A DNA stretch of 64,000 nt. Source: Draconibacterium mangrovi. Its GTDB lineage: Bacteria; Bacteroidota; Bacteroidia; Bacteroidales; Prolixibacteraceae. The notes below the pieces were generated by a model. The model did no database searches. It had not been told where the DNA came from and saw nothing but the letters and a program-made list of their open reading frames with translations. A program made the translations under genes and the position numbers. Positions 7,500 to 16,545 of this stretch are shown piece by piece. Positions within the stretch are counted from its first letter, which is position 1, and each line of letters starts with the position of its first letter. The stretch is from the NCBI RefSeq assembly GCF_010586825.1, contig NZ_JAAAGB010000001.1, forward strand, positions 930,001 to 994,000. Direction: 5' to 3'.

Positions 7500-8603
7500 G
7501 TGCAGACCCGCTACAAGAAAATAACAGTAAAAGTAGGCAGTAATGTTCTGGCCAAATCCGACGGAACGCTCAATGTGGCGCGCATTGCCCACCTGGTTGA
7601 CCAAATTGCTCATCTGCAAAAAAATGGCGTTGAGGTGGTTTTGGTATCGTCGGGGGCAGTTGCTGCAGGCCGCGCGGTAATGAAAGAAACAAAAAAGTCG
7701 GACGCCGTATCGCAACGACAGTTATGGGCTGCACTGGGTCAGGTAAAATTAATATCGCGTTATTCTGACTTTTTCCACGAAGAAGGTCTCACCTGCGCCC
7801 AGGTACTTACCACCAAGGAAAATTTCTCGAGCCGCCGGCATTACCTGAACATGAAAAACTGTATCACTACCTTGCTTGAAAACAAAGTGATACCGATTGT
7901 AAACGAAAATGATACCATCTCGGTAACCGAACTAATGTTTACCGATAACGACGAACTGTCGGGGTTGATTGCATCGATGGTAGATTCCGAAGCACTGGTC
8001 ATACTCAGCAATATCGATGGTGTTTACACCGCTCATCCCGATAGCGAGGGAGCCGAACTGATTGAGCGTATTCAGGTAAGCGACAAAGGCCCGGAGGATG
8101 CAATTTCGCCTGAACGATCAGAATTTGGCCGCGGCGGAATGCTTACCAAATTTCGAATTGCCAAAAAAGTGGCCGGCGATGGAATCGGGGTTCATGTTGC
8201 CAACGGAACCCGCACCAATATTCTTATCGATCTGCTCGACAAATCGAAAAACCTAAAGCACACTTTTTTCGTACCTAACCAGAAACCATCAAGCGGAGTA
8301 AAAAAATGGATCGGTTATTCCGATGGTTTTGCAAAAGGAGAGGTACAAATCAACGAAGGAGCACGAAAGGCACTGCTTTCAGATAAGGCCGTAAGCCTGC
8401 TTCCGGTGGGAATTGAAAAAATTGAAAGCGAATTCAAAAAAGGAGATTTAATAAAAATAACAGGTATAAACGGCGAGTTTGTCGGCATGGGAAAAGCCTC
8501 GTACGGCTCGGAAAAAATTAAGAAGGAGAAACAATCCGACAAGCAAAAACCGGTAGTACATTACGATTATTTGTATTTAGAATATAAAACAACAAAACAT
8601 TAA
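7500..8603 (+). CDS. proB: Glutamate 5-kinase
   Basis: This 367-residue enzyme phosphorylates glutamate at the gamma carboxyl, the first step of proline synthesis. The start is GTG at 7500, five bases after proC, giving MQTRYKKITVKVGSNVL. The amino-acid kinase domain includes VLVSSGAVAAGR near residue 50, NENDTISVTEL near 138 and the GRGGMLTKFRIAKKV segment around residues 203-217. A C-terminal PUA domain follows from about 275, as in most long-form ProB proteins. A strong terminator-like hairpin lies between proB and proA. Confidence 0.96.
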   Translation: MQTRYKKITVKVGSNVLAKSDGTLNVARIAHLVDQIAHLQKNGVEVVLVSSGAVAAGRAVMKETKKSDAVSQRQLWAALGQVKLISRYSDFFHEEGLTCAQVLTTKENFSSRRHYLNMKNCITTLLENKVIPIVNENDTISVTELMFTDNDELSGLIASMVDSEALVILSNIDGVYTAHPDSEGAELIERIQVSDKGPEDAISPERSEFGRGGMLTKFRIAKKVAGDGIGVHVANGTRTNILIDLLDKSKNLKHTFFVPNQKPSSGVKKWIGYSDGFAKGEVQINEGARKALLSDKAVSLLPVGIEKIESEFKKGDLIKITGINGEFVGMGKASYGSEKIKKEKQSDKQKPVVHYDYLYLEYKTTKH

Positions 8604-8713
8604 TATAGAAATATAAAAATAGCTCAGAGTAACCTTTAACGAAGTTTGTCTACCACGATAAACTACCCTTACTCCCTTTTTTTTGATGCCTTAATTTGAA
8701 CATATTCTGAGCT

Positions 8714-8742
8714 CCCTCTCCCTCCCCCGGGAGAGGGTTTTT
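8714..8742 (+). terminator. Strong intrinsic terminator between proB and proA
   Basis: CCCTCTCCC (8714-8722) pairs perfectly with GGGAGAGGG (8729-8737) across a six-base loop and is followed by five T residues. It lies 20 bp before the proA start, where read-through within a proline operon would be expected. The C-rich words resemble dispersed intergenic palindromes such as the one at 50804. Confidence 0.7.
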
Positions 8743-8761
8743 CGTTGAAAGACCATTGACT

Positions 8762-10012
8762 ATGAAGATAGAACAACAGCTAAAAAAAACGTTAGAAGCA
8801 TCGCGCAAATTAAACCTGGTGTACGACGACCAGGTTAAACAGCTGCTGCTGGAGCTGGCAAACGAAGCGAGGGCAAAGTCGGAATTTATTCTTACCGAGA
8901 ATCAAAAAGATCTGGATCGTATGGATCCTGAAGATCCGAAATTCGACCGGCTTAAATTATCAGAAGAACGAATTGAAGCCATTGCCTCCGACATGGAGAA
9001 TGTTGCCGGCCTTGAAAGTCCGGTTGGAAAAACCTTAAAGGAAACGGTTCGCGAAAACGGATTAAAAATTAAAAAAGTTACGGTGCCGTTTGGTGTAATT
9101 GGGATAATTTATGAAGCCCGCCCGAATGTTACTTTCGATGTTTTTGCCTTGTGCCTTAAGTCTGGAAACGCCTGTGTTTTAAAAGGTGGCAGCGATGCCA
9201 TTTACTCCAACCAGGCCATTGTTTCCATTATTCGCGATGTACTTAAGAAATTCGGTTTCGACGAAAATACAGTAACACTCCTTCCTGCCGGGCGCGAAGA
9301 AACCAACGAAATGTTGCGGGCCCACGGATACATCGATTTGATCATTCCACGCGGTAGCCAGGGGTTGATAAACTTTGTTCGCGAAAATGCTACCATTCCG
9401 GTAATTGAAACCGGTGCCGGAATATGCCACACTTATTTCGATGAATTTGGCGACGCAGAAAAAGGCCGCGAGATTATTTTCAACGCCAAAACCCGCCGTT
9501 GCTCAGTTTGTAATGCCTTGGATTGTTTGGTAATTCACGAAAACCGATTGAATGAGCTGAACGATTTTGCCAAAAAACTTTCGGAAGAACAGGTGGTAAT
9601 TTATGCCGACGAAAAAGCATACAAACAAATAGAATCGGTTTATCCGGCAGAGCTTTTGTTTGAGGCAACTGAAGAATCATTCGGAACAGAATTCTTATCG
9701 ATGAAAATGTCGGTAAAAACAGTGGGTTCTTTTGATGAAGCATTGGAACATATTAATAAATATACTTCAAAACACAGTGAGGCCATCATTACTGAAAACC
9801 AGGAGCGAATTGAGAAATTCCGGAAAATGGTAGATGCATCATCCGTTTATTCCAACGCCTCTACTGCTTTTACCGACGGAGCACAATTCGGACTGGGAGC
9901 TGAGATTGGCATCAGCACACAAAAATTACACGCCCGCGGGCCGATGGCTCTGGAAGAATTGACCAGCTATAAATGGATTATTGAAGGAAACGGACAAGTA
10001 AGACCAAAATAA
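8762..10012 (+). CDS. proA: Gamma-glutamyl phosphate reductase
   Basis: NADPH-dependent reductase of the ALDH superfamily (416 aa), making glutamate-5-semialdehyde from the ProB product. The catalytic cysteine is Cys250 in [14 protein letters not shown]. The cofactor-binding region includes [20 protein letters not shown] at 111-130. The ATG at 8762 is preferred to an in-frame TTG six bases earlier. The gene is separated from proB by about 150 bp holding a terminator-like hairpin, so it may need its own promoter or rely on read-through. It is followed by argF'. Confidence 0.96.
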   Translation: MKIEQQLKKTLEASRKLNLVYDDQVKQLLLELANEARAKSEFILTENQKDLDRMDPEDPKFDRLKLSEERIEAIASDMENVAGLESPVGKTLKETVRENGLKIKKVTVPFGVIGIIYEARPNVTFDVFALCLKSGNACVLKGGSDAIYSNQAIVSIIRDVLKKFGFDENTVTLLPAGREETNEMLRAHGYIDLIIPRGSQGLINFVRENATIPVIETGAGICHTYFDEFGDAEKGREIIFNAKTRRCSVCNALDCLVIHENRLNELNDFAKKLSEEQVVIYADEKAYKQIESVYPAELLFEATEESFGTEFLSMKMSVKTVGSFDEALEHINKYTSKHSEAIITENQERIEKFRKMVDASSVYSNASTAFTDGAQFGLGAEIGISTQKLHARGPMALEELTSYKWIIEGNGQVRPK

Positions 10013-10078
10013 AAAATCAAAACTAAGTTTGACGTTAGAGCTTCGTGCTTCCGACTTCAGACTTCCAACTTTTAAATT

Positions 10079-11026
10079 ATGAAAAAATTCACATCAGTAA
10101 AAGATATTCCCAGCATTGAAAAAGCGCTGGCAACCGCATTCGAAGTAAAAAATAACAAATTTGGATTTCAGCACCTGGGAAAAAACAAAACTATGGTTTT
10201 GGTATTTTTTAACTCAAGTTTGCGTACACGTCTCAGCACCCAAAAAGCTGCCCAGAATATGGGCATGAACACCATGGTGATGAACGTAAACGAAGACAGC
10301 TGGCAGCTGGAATCGGAAATGGGCGTGGTTATGGACGGTAAAAATGCCGAGCACCTGCGCGAAGCCATCCCGGTTATTGGTAAATATTGCGATGTAATTG
10401 GTGTGCGTGCTTTTGCAAAATTCGAAAATCGCGAAGACGATTATGCTGAAAAAATACTGAGCCAGTTTGTTGAATATGCAGGCGTTCCGGTGGTAAGCAT
10501 GGAAGCCGCCACCCGCCACCCGCTGCAAAGTTTTGCCGACCTGGTTACCATTGAAGAACACAAAAAAGTGGAAAAGCCCAAAGTAGTTCTTACCTGGGCA
10601 CCACACCCGCGTGCTTTACCCCAGGCCGTGCCAAACTCGTTTGTGGAGTGGATGCGCGAAACCGATTACGAACTGGTGGTTACTCACCCGAAAGGTTACG
10701 AACTGGCACCTGAATTTATGGGCGATGTAAAAGTTGAGTACGATCAGAAAAAAGCTTTTGATGGTGCTGATTTTATTTATGCAAAAAACTGGGCATCGTA
10801 CACCGATTATGGCCAGATTCTATCTAAAGATATGAGCTGGACGGTTGATGAAGCAAAAATGGCTTTAACAAACGATGCCAAATTTATGCACTGCTTACCG
10901 GTGCGCCGTAACATGGTGGTTACCGATGGCGTTATCGACAGCCCGAATTCAATTGTAGTTGAACAAGCCTACAACCGCGAAATTACTGCACAGGCAGTAT
11001 TGAAAATGATTCTTGAAAATGCTTAA
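10079..11026 (+). CDS. argF': N-acylornithine transcarbamylase (succinyl- or acetyl-ornithine type)
   Basis: A 315-residue transcarbamylase that transfers the carbamoyl group to an N-acylated ornithine rather than to free ornithine. The carbamoyl-phosphate loop is [12 protein letters not shown] (residues 43-54), a variant of the STRT loop, and the C-terminal HCLPVRR motif is present. The region [22 protein letters not shown] is of the B. fragilis type. In that enzyme Pro90 is described as favouring succinylornithine, and the Xanthomonas enzyme has Glu92 for acetylornithine; by my count residue 90 here is Ala. The acyl specificity is therefore open. The neighbourhood (argR to proA before, hisA after) supports a role in arginine synthesis. 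Confidence 0.9.
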   Translation: MKKFTSVKDIPSIEKALATAFEVKNNKFGFQHLGKNKTMVLVFFNSSLRTRLSTQKAAQNMGMNTMVMNVNEDSWQLESEMGVVMDGKNAEHLREAIPVIGKYCDVIGVRAFAKFENREDDYAEKILSQFVEYAGVPVVSMEAATRHPLQSFADLVTIEEHKKVEKPKVVLTWAPHPRALPQAVPNSFVEWMRETDYELVVTHPKGYELAPEFMGDVKVEYDQKKAFDGADFIYAKNWASYTDYGQILSKDMSWTVDEAKMALTNDAKFMHCLPVRRNMVVTDGVIDSPNSIVVEQAYNREITAQAVLKMILENA

Positions 11027-11040
11027 TTCTGCTACCTTTG
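11013..11040 (+). promoter_or_regulatory. Predicted promoter for the his genes
   Basis: TTG at 11013-11015 and TACCTTTG at 11033-11040 (exact TAnnTTTG) are 17 bp apart and precede the hisA ATG by 30 bp. The promoter overlaps the 3' end of argF'. Confidence 0.5.
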
Positions 11041-11070
11041 CGGCCTTACGGATTGAGAGAAACGAATAAC

Positions 11071-11802
11071 ATGACCAAAAAAATAGAAATAATTCCTGCC
11101 ATCGACCTGATTGATGCCAAATGTGTGCGACTTTCTCAGGGCGATTACAACCAGAAGACGGTGTACAATGAGAACCCGCTGGAGGTGGCCAAAATGTTTG
11201 AAGATGCAGGAATCACACGTTTACACCTCGTTGATTTGGACGGGGCAAAAGCCAAGCACATTGTAAACTACAAAGTACTGGAAACCATTGCCGGCAAGAC
11301 CAATTTAGTGATCGACTTTGGCGGTGGACTGAAATCGGATGAAGATTTGGAAATCGCCTTTAATTCAGGCGCAGCAATGGTTACCGGCGGAAGTATTGCA
11401 GTAAAAGAAAAGGAAACCTTTCTGAGCTGGCTGGCGAAATTCGGTAGCGAAAAGATCATTCTGGGTGCCGATGCAAAAGACGGCAACATTGCTGTAAGCG
11501 GCTGGCTGGAAACCACTGAACTAGGAGTTATCGATTTTATTTCAGAATTCCACAAACAGGGAATCATGAAAGTAATTTCAACGGATATTAGCCGCGATGG
11601 AATGTTGAGCGGCCCCTCTTTTGAACTGTACGCCGACATTATGAAAACACTCCCCAAAGTGGAAATTATTGCCAGTGGCGGAATTGCCACCATGGACGAC
11701 ATATTAAAATTAGATGAAATGGGCGTTCCGGGCGTGATTACCGGAAAAGCCATTTATGAAAATCGCATAACTTTGAAAGAAATTGAGCAATTTATTGCGT
11801 AG
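11071..11802 (+). CDS. hisA: Phosphoribosylformimino-5-aminoimidazole carboxamide ribotide isomerase
   Basis: This 243-residue TIM-barrel isomerase catalyses the Amadori rearrangement of ProFAR in histidine synthesis. It has the two half-barrel phosphate-binding motifs: [12 protein letters not shown] around residue 72 and [12 protein letters not shown] around 197. The catalytic aspartates are in IPAIDLID near residue 10 and [14 protein letters not shown] near 168. The ATG at 11071 gives the family start; an upstream TTG at 11038 lies inside the predicted promoter and was rejected. hisF follows in the same orientation. Confidence 0.96.
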   Translation: MTKKIEIIPAIDLIDAKCVRLSQGDYNQKTVYNENPLEVAKMFEDAGITRLHLVDLDGAKAKHIVNYKVLETIAGKTNLVIDFGGGLKSDEDLEIAFNSGAAMVTGGSIAVKEKETFLSWLAKFGSEKIILGADAKDGNIAVSGWLETTELGVIDFISEFHKQGIMKVISTDISRDGMLSGPSFELYADIMKTLPKVEIIASGGIATMDDILKLDEMGVPGVITGKAIYENRITLKEIEQFIA

Positions 11803-11922
11803 TTGTGAAGTTGTCATGATTTCCGTCAATTAACGGTTTCTGCATCTTCTTGATAAAGATTCCGAAACAAGTTCGGAATGACCTACTCGTAACTCGTAAC
11901 TAAGATCTCGTAACTAATAAAA
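11803..11922. repeat. Repeat-rich spacer between hisA and hisF
   Basis: This 120-bp spacer has no gene. It holds GATTCCGAAAC facing TCGGAAT (11862-11880), a short palindrome seen again at 42098-42120. It also holds an iterated ACTCGTAACT-type word (about 11883-11918) just before the hisF ATG. Confidence 0.6.
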
Positions 11923-12678
11923 ATGCTTGCAAAACGAATAATACCATGCCTCGATATCCGCAACGGACAAACCGTTAAGGGAATTAATTTTGTGGACATT
12001 AAAGAAGTTGGCGACCCTGTAGAACTGGGCGCAAAATATGCTGCCGAAGGTGCCGACGAACTGTGTTTTCTGGATATAACAGCGACACACGAAGGCCGAA
12101 AAACTTTTGTAGAACTTGTAAAACGGATTGCAGCGCACATCAATATACCGTTTACAGTTGGTGGCGGAATCAGCGAATTGAGCGATGCAGAAAAACTTTT
12201 GGCTGCAGGTGCCGATAAAATCTCCATCAACTCATCGGCAGTTCGTAATCCAAAACTAATCGACGACCTGGCGCTGAATTTTGGAAGCCAGTTTGTAGTG
12301 GTTGCCATAGATGCACGCGGCGATGAGAACGAGCATTGGACAGTTACCGTAAACGGAGGCCGAATTCCAACCGATAAAGAACTTTTTTCGTGGGCCAAAG
12401 AAGCCGAAGACCGCGGTGCCGGAGAGATACTTTTTACTTCGATGAACCACGACGGAACAAAAAATGGATTCGCCAATAAAGAGCTCTCGAAAATGGCAGA
12501 TATGCTGAAGATTCCGATCATTGCATCGGGTGGCGCAGGCGCCGAAGAGCATTTTGTTGATGTTTTTACAAAAGGCAAAGCCGACGCCGGACTGGCAGCC
12601 AGCATCTTTCATTATAACGAAATTCCAATTCCGGTTCTTAAGAAATACTTAAAAGAAAAAGGCATTGTTGTTCGATAG
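11923..12678 (+). CDS. hisF: Imidazole glycerol phosphate synthase, cyclase subunit
   Basis: HisF (251 aa) closes the imidazole ring using ammonia delivered by HisH, making IGP and AICAR. The barrel begins with [19 protein letters not shown], where the aspartate near residue 11 is the conserved catalytic acid. The second catalytic aspartate is in VVAIDARG near residue 127. Phosphate-binding segments [15 protein letters not shown] and [12 protein letters not shown] are present. The partner hisH is not in the window. It follows hisA after a repeat-filled spacer and precedes hisIE. Confidence 0.96.
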   Translation: MLAKRIIPCLDIRNGQTVKGINFVDIKEVGDPVELGAKYAAEGADELCFLDITATHEGRKTFVELVKRIAAHINIPFTVGGGISELSDAEKLLAAGADKISINSSAVRNPKLIDDLALNFGSQFVVVAIDARGDENEHWTVTVNGGRIPTDKELFSWAKEAEDRGAGEILFTSMNHDGTKNGFANKELSKMADMLKIPIIASGGAGAEEHFVDVFTKGKADAGLAASIFHYNEIPIPVLKKYLKEKGIVVR

Positions 12679-12762
12679 CCAATCAAAATAGTAACTTCGC
12701 AACACAATTACTGAATTAAAAATTTCTCCGGGCTTCCGGCCACGGACTTCTGACAAAAGATT

Positions 12763-13380
12763 ATGAGACAGCTAACAGATATTTCAAAAATCGATTTCAA
12801 TAAAATGGACGGGCTAATTCCGGCGATCATTCAGGATGCAGAAACGCAAAATGTTTTGATGCTTGGTTTTATGAACGAAGATGCGCTTGCCAAAACACAG
12901 GAGATTGGTAAAGTAACGTTTTTTAGCCGCACCAAAAACCGCCTGTGGACCAAAGGCGAGGAATCGGGAAATTTTCTGGATGTTGTTTCAGTTGCCATTG
13001 ACTGCGACAACGACACACTGCTTATAAAAGCAAATCCTGTTGGACCGGTTTGCCACAAAGGCGACGATACCTGCTTTGAAGAATCAAACACAGGCAACGA
13101 TATTCAATTCCTTAGCTACCTGCAGGATTTTATCGACAAACGCAAAGCCGAAATGCCGGAAGGTTCGTACACAACTTCTTTATTTCAAAGAGGAACACGA
13201 AAAATTACGCAAAAAGTTGGCGAAGAAGCTGTTGAAACCATTATTGGAGCTATGGCAAACGATGATGAGAATTTTATGTACGAAGCCGGCGATTTGCTTT
13301 ATCACTTAGTGGTGTTGCTTACTCATAAAGGTTATCGCATTGAGGACGTGGTTCGCGAGCTCAAAAAAAGGCACAAATAA
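12763..13380 (+). CDS. hisI: Bifunctional phosphoribosyl-AMP cyclohydrolase / phosphoribosyl-ATP pyrophosphatase
   Basis: A fusion of the HisI and HisE activities (205 aa) that carries out steps two and three of histidine synthesis. Residues 1-110 are the cyclohydrolase, with the zinc and catalytic region SVAIDCDNDTLLIKANPVGPVCHKGDDTC. Residues 115-205 are the pyrophosphohydrolase, with the helical KVGEEAVETIIGAM motif near 155. The last his gene here, it is preceded by an 84-bp spacer containing repeat words. hisG, hisD, hisC, hisB and hisH are not present. Confidence 0.95.
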   Translation: MRQLTDISKIDFNKMDGLIPAIIQDAETQNVLMLGFMNEDALAKTQEIGKVTFFSRTKNRLWTKGEESGNFLDVVSVAIDCDNDTLLIKANPVGPVCHKGDDTCFEESNTGNDIQFLSYLQDFIDKRKAEMPEGSYTTSLFQRGTRKITQKVGEEAVETIIGAMANDDENFMYEAGDLLYHLVVLLTHKGYRIEDVVRELKKRHK

Positions 13381-13478
13381 AGCACTGTTTTTCAACAGAT
13401 TAAGAACGTTGATACTTTTTCCCCTCCCCTTTAAATTAAAAAACTACTTTTTAACTGAGGTCAATAAACATATTATAG

Positions 13479-13525
13479 AACACAGTTATGAAACATTGTT
13501 CCATAACATAGTTATAAAACATTGT
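13479..13525. promoter_or_regulatory. Direct repeat, possible operator upstream of the 13607 gene
   Basis: Two 21-bp units, AACACAGTTATGAAACATTGT-like (13479-13499) and AACATAGTTATAAAACATTGT-like (13505-13525), are 26 bp apart and differ at two positions. They lie about 45 bp upstream of a predicted -7 box. Confidence 0.45.
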
Positions 13526-13567
13526 ATATTACCAGTTTACAATTAGGCATATCTCAGCGGTACTCCG

Positions 13568-13575
13568 TAGCTTTG
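13568..13575 (+). promoter_or_regulatory. Predicted promoter (-7 box) of the 13607 gene
   Basis: TAGCTTTG matches TAnnTTTG exactly, 32 bp before the ATG. No clear -33 box was seen. Confidence 0.45.
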
Positions 13576-13606
13576 TTATATCTTCTAACTACAAAAAACC
13601 GCTTTT

Positions 13607-14287
13607 ATGGAAACATTAACCATTTGTCCTACCAGTACCGCCACCATTTTAGCTTGTCAACAAATTGCAAAAACCTTTAAAGAAAACATCTACGAGTTAT
13701 CGATTCTGCGAAAAGAATGGGATCCGGAATTCGCAACATCCTTAATGGTGTGGATCGACGACACCATTGATAAACACTACGCTGAGAATCTGGATGTTTT
13801 GGAAGATGAACGCTATCGCGAATGGCACGAGATTATGGTTGAAGGCCTTCAACACCTAAAGGTTCTTCGAGCATCCGTAAAAGTCGACTTTAAAAAAGAC
13901 AAAGCCTTTCTAAAAGAATTCTTCCAAACCACCGGTTACTCCGATTATTTCAGCGATGCCAAAAACGGCGACCACATTAGTCTGTTTAAATTTCTAAAAA
14001 CATTTGCCGCCAATTTAAACGAAGGTATAAGGCAAAAGATCAGTGAAAAAGGAACTCCAGATTCCTTATTCGACAAGATTCTTGTTTGTGCCAACCGGAT
14101 CAGTCAGTTCGAAGACTTTTTTATTGCTTTGGAAGGAGATACCGAGTTGGATAATTACGGCAAAAAAGAAGTTGCCCAGATTTACGAAACAATACAAGAC
14201 ATTTGCCGGATTGCAATTGCCTATTACCAGTTCGATCCGAAAATGCGTTGCAAATTCAATTACTACAAAGTAATGGTGAACTTATAA
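13607..14287 (+). CDS. Conserved-looking helical protein of unknown function
   Basis: A 226-residue soluble protein that I do not recognise. It has no signal peptide or membrane segment. It reads as almost entirely alpha-helical, with several charged helices (for example residues 25-75 and 145-215). It has its own predicted promoter and an upstream 26-bp direct repeat, and it ends in a strong bidirectional terminator, so it appears to be a separate transcription unit. Codon use and base composition resemble the neighbouring genes. No catalytic motif can be pointed out. Confidence 0.75.
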   Translation: METLTICPTSTATILACQQIAKTFKENIYELSILRKEWDPEFATSLMVWIDDTIDKHYAENLDVLEDERYREWHEIMVEGLQHLKVLRASVKVDFKKDKAFLKEFFQTTGYSDYFSDAKNGDHISLFKFLKTFAANLNEGIRQKISEKGTPDSLFDKILVCANRISQFEDFFIALEGDTELDNYGKKEVAQIYETIQDICRIAIAYYQFDPKMRCKFNYYKVMVNL

Positions 14288-14328
14288 CGACTTTTTTTTC
14301 GTCAACTACTTAATAATTAATTCGAAAT

Positions 14329-14372
14329 GCAGTCTGCCTGCACATTTTTTACAGGCGGACTGCAATTTTTTT
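14329..14372. terminator. Terminator between the convergent 13607 and 14376 genes
   Basis: GCAGTCTGCCTG (14329-14340) pairs with CAGGCGGACTGC (14352-14363) with one wobble, across an 11-base loop. A run of seven T residues ends it on the plus strand. It serves the plus-strand gene best; on the minus strand the T-tract is weak. Confidence 0.8.
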
Positions 14373-14375
14373 ATA

Positions 14376-14990
14376 CTATTCTTCCGTTTCTTCGTCGTCC
14401 GAATCTTCTGTTTCTTCCGGAGCGTCTGTAGCTTCAATCTCCTCGTCAGATGAAACAACTTCCTGCTCTTCTTCGGTGAACGGATTTACACCGTCAGTAA
14501 AGATCGGATTCTTTTTCGCCTCGGCCAACGGAACAAAACCTTCAGGGATTTGTGCTTCCTCTGGATTATATGGAAAAACATCTACAATCGGACTAACCGC
14601 CAACGAGGTAACGACAAAAGGAATTACCAGGTATTCCAAACTTTCATCCAAACGGTTAAGTGCCTCCTTTATATCGTCGGCCATAATCAGGTAATAAGCA
14701 CGAATCTTTTTCTCTTTTCCGGCCTCTTCATCAATTGTTACCAGGTTAATGGTAGCTTTAAACCACCACTCCCCGTTTTCGTAAGGAAAAACTTCCGCAA
14801 TCCGCGATTTCTTAATATCGACAATGGTAAACTCGCCACCCCGAACCATTTGTTGCATTTGCCGAATAATCCTTGTTTCGGCATCAGTGTACGATACGGC
14901 ATCCAACAAAAAGTTTTCTGTTACCATAGATTCGCTTCCGCTCTCGGAAACTTTCATATATTTTACTTTACTCTCGAACCAAGTTTGCAT
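14376..14990 (-). CDS. DUF4494 domain protein
   Basis: A Bacteroidota-specific protein of about 205 residues from the ATG at 14990 (MQTWFESKVKYMKV). The family hallmark is an N-terminal segment of the form TWFE.KVKY followed by VTENFLLDAVSYTDAETRI. The C-terminal 40 residues are extremely acidic (runs of Glu, Asp and Ser) and probably disordered. A -7 box at 15019-15026 places transcription just upstream, ruling out the longer frame that opens at 15074. The function of the family is unknown. The gene stands alone, convergent with the 13607 gene. Confidence 0.8.
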   Translation of the reverse strand: MQTWFESKVKYMKVSESGSESMVTENFLLDAVSYTDAETRIIRQMQQMVRGGEFTIVDIKKSRIAEVFPYENGEWWFKATINLVTIDEEAGKEKKIRAYYLIMADDIKEALNRLDESLEYLVIPFVVTSLAVSPIVDVFPYNPEEAQIPEGFVPLAEAKKNPIFTDGVNPFTEEEQEVVSSDEEIEATDAPEETEDSDDEETEE

Positions 14991-15018
14991 CATAATTTCT
15001 ACAATTTTTAAGAAGTGA

Positions 15019-15026
15019 CAAAAATA
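15019..15026 (-). promoter_or_regulatory. Predicted promoter (-7 box) of the DUF4494 gene
   Basis: On the minus strand TATTTTTG matches TAnnTTTG exactly, about 26 nt before the start codons at 14993 and 14990. Confidence 0.45.
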
Positions 15027-15072
15027 CATAAGCCTCAAATACTTTAACTCAAAACCCTGCATATTTATCAAC

Positions 15073-15100
15073 AAAAAACCGACTACAAATTGCAGTCGGT
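15073..15100 (-). terminator. Intrinsic terminator between amtB and the DUF4494 gene
   Basis: On the minus strand ACCGACT and AGTCGGT pair across nine bases, followed by a T run (plus-strand A residues 15073-15078). It is a second terminator about 130 bp beyond the one after amtB. Confidence 0.6.
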
Positions 15101-15216
15101 CTCCGATTCTTTTAATCTAACTAAACTAACTAATAACTACCCTTGACCTTAATTCTACGTAAAACGAAATATATTATGTGCAGTTAATGTTCTATTTTTT
15201 CGAGTCGTGTAGTTGA

Positions 15217-15248
15217 AAAGAAAAATGGCCCCGCCCAACGACGGGGCC
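15217..15248 (-). terminator. Terminator of the porin-glnB-amtB operon
   Basis: On the minus strand GGCCCCG and CGGGGCC form a perfect seven-bp GC stem around an eight-base loop, followed by ATTTTTCTTTTC. It lies 40 bp after the amtB stop. Confidence 0.8.
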
Positions 15249-15253
15249 ACAAA

Positions 15254-15272
15254 CAGACAGCTACAGACTTAA
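15254..15272. repeat. Short dispersed repeat, copy 2
   Basis: A second copy of CAGACAGCTACAGACTTAA, identical to the one at 3117-3135. Confidence 0.55.
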
Positions 15273-15288
15273 AAGCTGAAGAAGATTA

Positions 15289-16521
15289 TTAGTTGTAGGC
15301 ACTCTCACCATGTTCGTAAACATCGAGGCCCTCTTCTTCAATGCGCTTAGAAACGCGCAGTATATTTGCTTTCTTCAGGATGAAGAATAATACCAAACCT
15401 AAACCAAATGCCCAAGCGAAGAATGCTGCCACACCTATAGCCTGAATACCCAGTAATTTTGCTCCACCACCGTAGAATAAACCTTCAGAAGTAGAGAATA
15501 AACCAACAGCCAGTGTACCAAAAGCACCACCAACACCGTGTACTGAAATAGCACCTACAGGGTCGTCAACTTTTAATACTTTATCGATAAATTCAACTGC
15601 GAATGGCAGAATGAAACCAGCAATAATACCGATGAATAATGCTCCCATCGGATTCACGGCATCACAACCAGCAGTAATGGCCACCAAACCGGCCAATGCA
15701 CCGTTCAATGAAATTGAAAGTGATGGACGTTTGTAACGGAACCATGCAACCATCATTGCAGTAACAGCACCAGCTGCAGCAGCCAGGTTAGTAGTTACAG
15801 CGATATGACCAATGGCAACAGCGTTATCAGTACCGGCAGCTGCTAATTGAGATCCAGGGTTAAATCCGAACCATCCGAACCACAGGATAAATACACCAAG
15901 TGCTCCGTAAGCCAGGTTGTGACCAGGAATTGCAGTCGGAGTTCCGTCTTTTTTATATTTTCCAATACGAGGTCCAATAATAGCCGCACCAGCTAAACCA
16001 ACCCATGCACCAACAGAGTGTACGATAGATGAACCGGCGAAATCGTGGAATCCAAGTTGGCTTAACCAACCACCACCCCATGTCCAGTGACCTGAAATTG
16101 GGTAAATAATTACGGTAATTACAATACTAAAAATTAAGTATGCTTTAAATTCTGTTCTTTCAGCCATTGCTCCCGAAACAATAGTTGCAGCAGTTGCAGC
16201 AAATACAGTTTGGAAGAACAAGTCGGCATAATCAGAATAATTATCGCCAAAACCGTCGCTCATAAAGAACAGGTCAGGTGTTCCGATGAATCCTCCGATT
16301 GAGTCTCCATACATAATGGTAAAACCGATAACCCAATATAATATCGAACCGATAGAAAAGTCCATCAGGTTTTTCATTAAAATGTTCGCGGTGTTTTTCG
16401 ATCGTGTAAAACCTGCCTCTACCAGGGCAAATCCAGGTTGCATGAACATTACCAGAAATGCAGCAACCAATAACCACATATTATCTATACCTATTTGTAG
16501 GCCTTGCAAAGTTTCTTCCAT
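15289..16521 (-). CDS. amtB: Ammonium transporter
   Basis: A 410-residue Amt/Mep/Rh-family channel of the inner membrane that conducts ammonia/ammonium. About eleven hydrophobic segments are visible. The first, MWLLVAAFLVMFMQPGFALVEAGFTRSKN, carries the family's N-terminal signature. The two pore histidines are in SSIVHSVGAWVG and AISVHGVGGAFGTL. The C-terminal tail (KRIEEEGLDVYEHGESAYN) contains the YEHGE segment that contacts P-II proteins. It lies 24 bp downstream of the P-II gene, so the classic pair is preserved, and a GC-rich terminator follows. Confidence 0.97.
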   Translation of the reverse strand: MEETLQGLQIGIDNMWLLVAAFLVMFMQPGFALVEAGFTRSKNTANILMKNLMDFSIGSILYWVIGFTIMYGDSIGGFIGTPDLFFMSDGFGDNYSDYADLFFQTVFAATAATIVSGAMAERTEFKAYLIFSIVITVIIYPISGHWTWGGGWLSQLGFHDFAGSSIVHSVGAWVGLAGAAIIGPRIGKYKKDGTPTAIPGHNLAYGALGVFILWFGWFGFNPGSQLAAAGTDNAVAIGHIAVTTNLAAAAGAVTAMMVAWFRYKRPSLSISLNGALAGLVAITAGCDAVNPMGALFIGIIAGFILPFAVEFIDKVLKVDDPVGAISVHGVGGAFGTLAVGLFSTSEGLFYGGGAKLLGIQAIGVAAFFAWAFGLGLVLFFILKKANILRVSKRIEEEGLDVYEHGESAYN

Positions 16522-16545
16522 GATAATCTAATCTTTTTTCAGTTA

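Noticed and set aside
13340-13546. 68-codon plus-strand frame after hisIE
   Set aside because: It overlaps the end of hisIE and the direct repeat and has no protein-like features.
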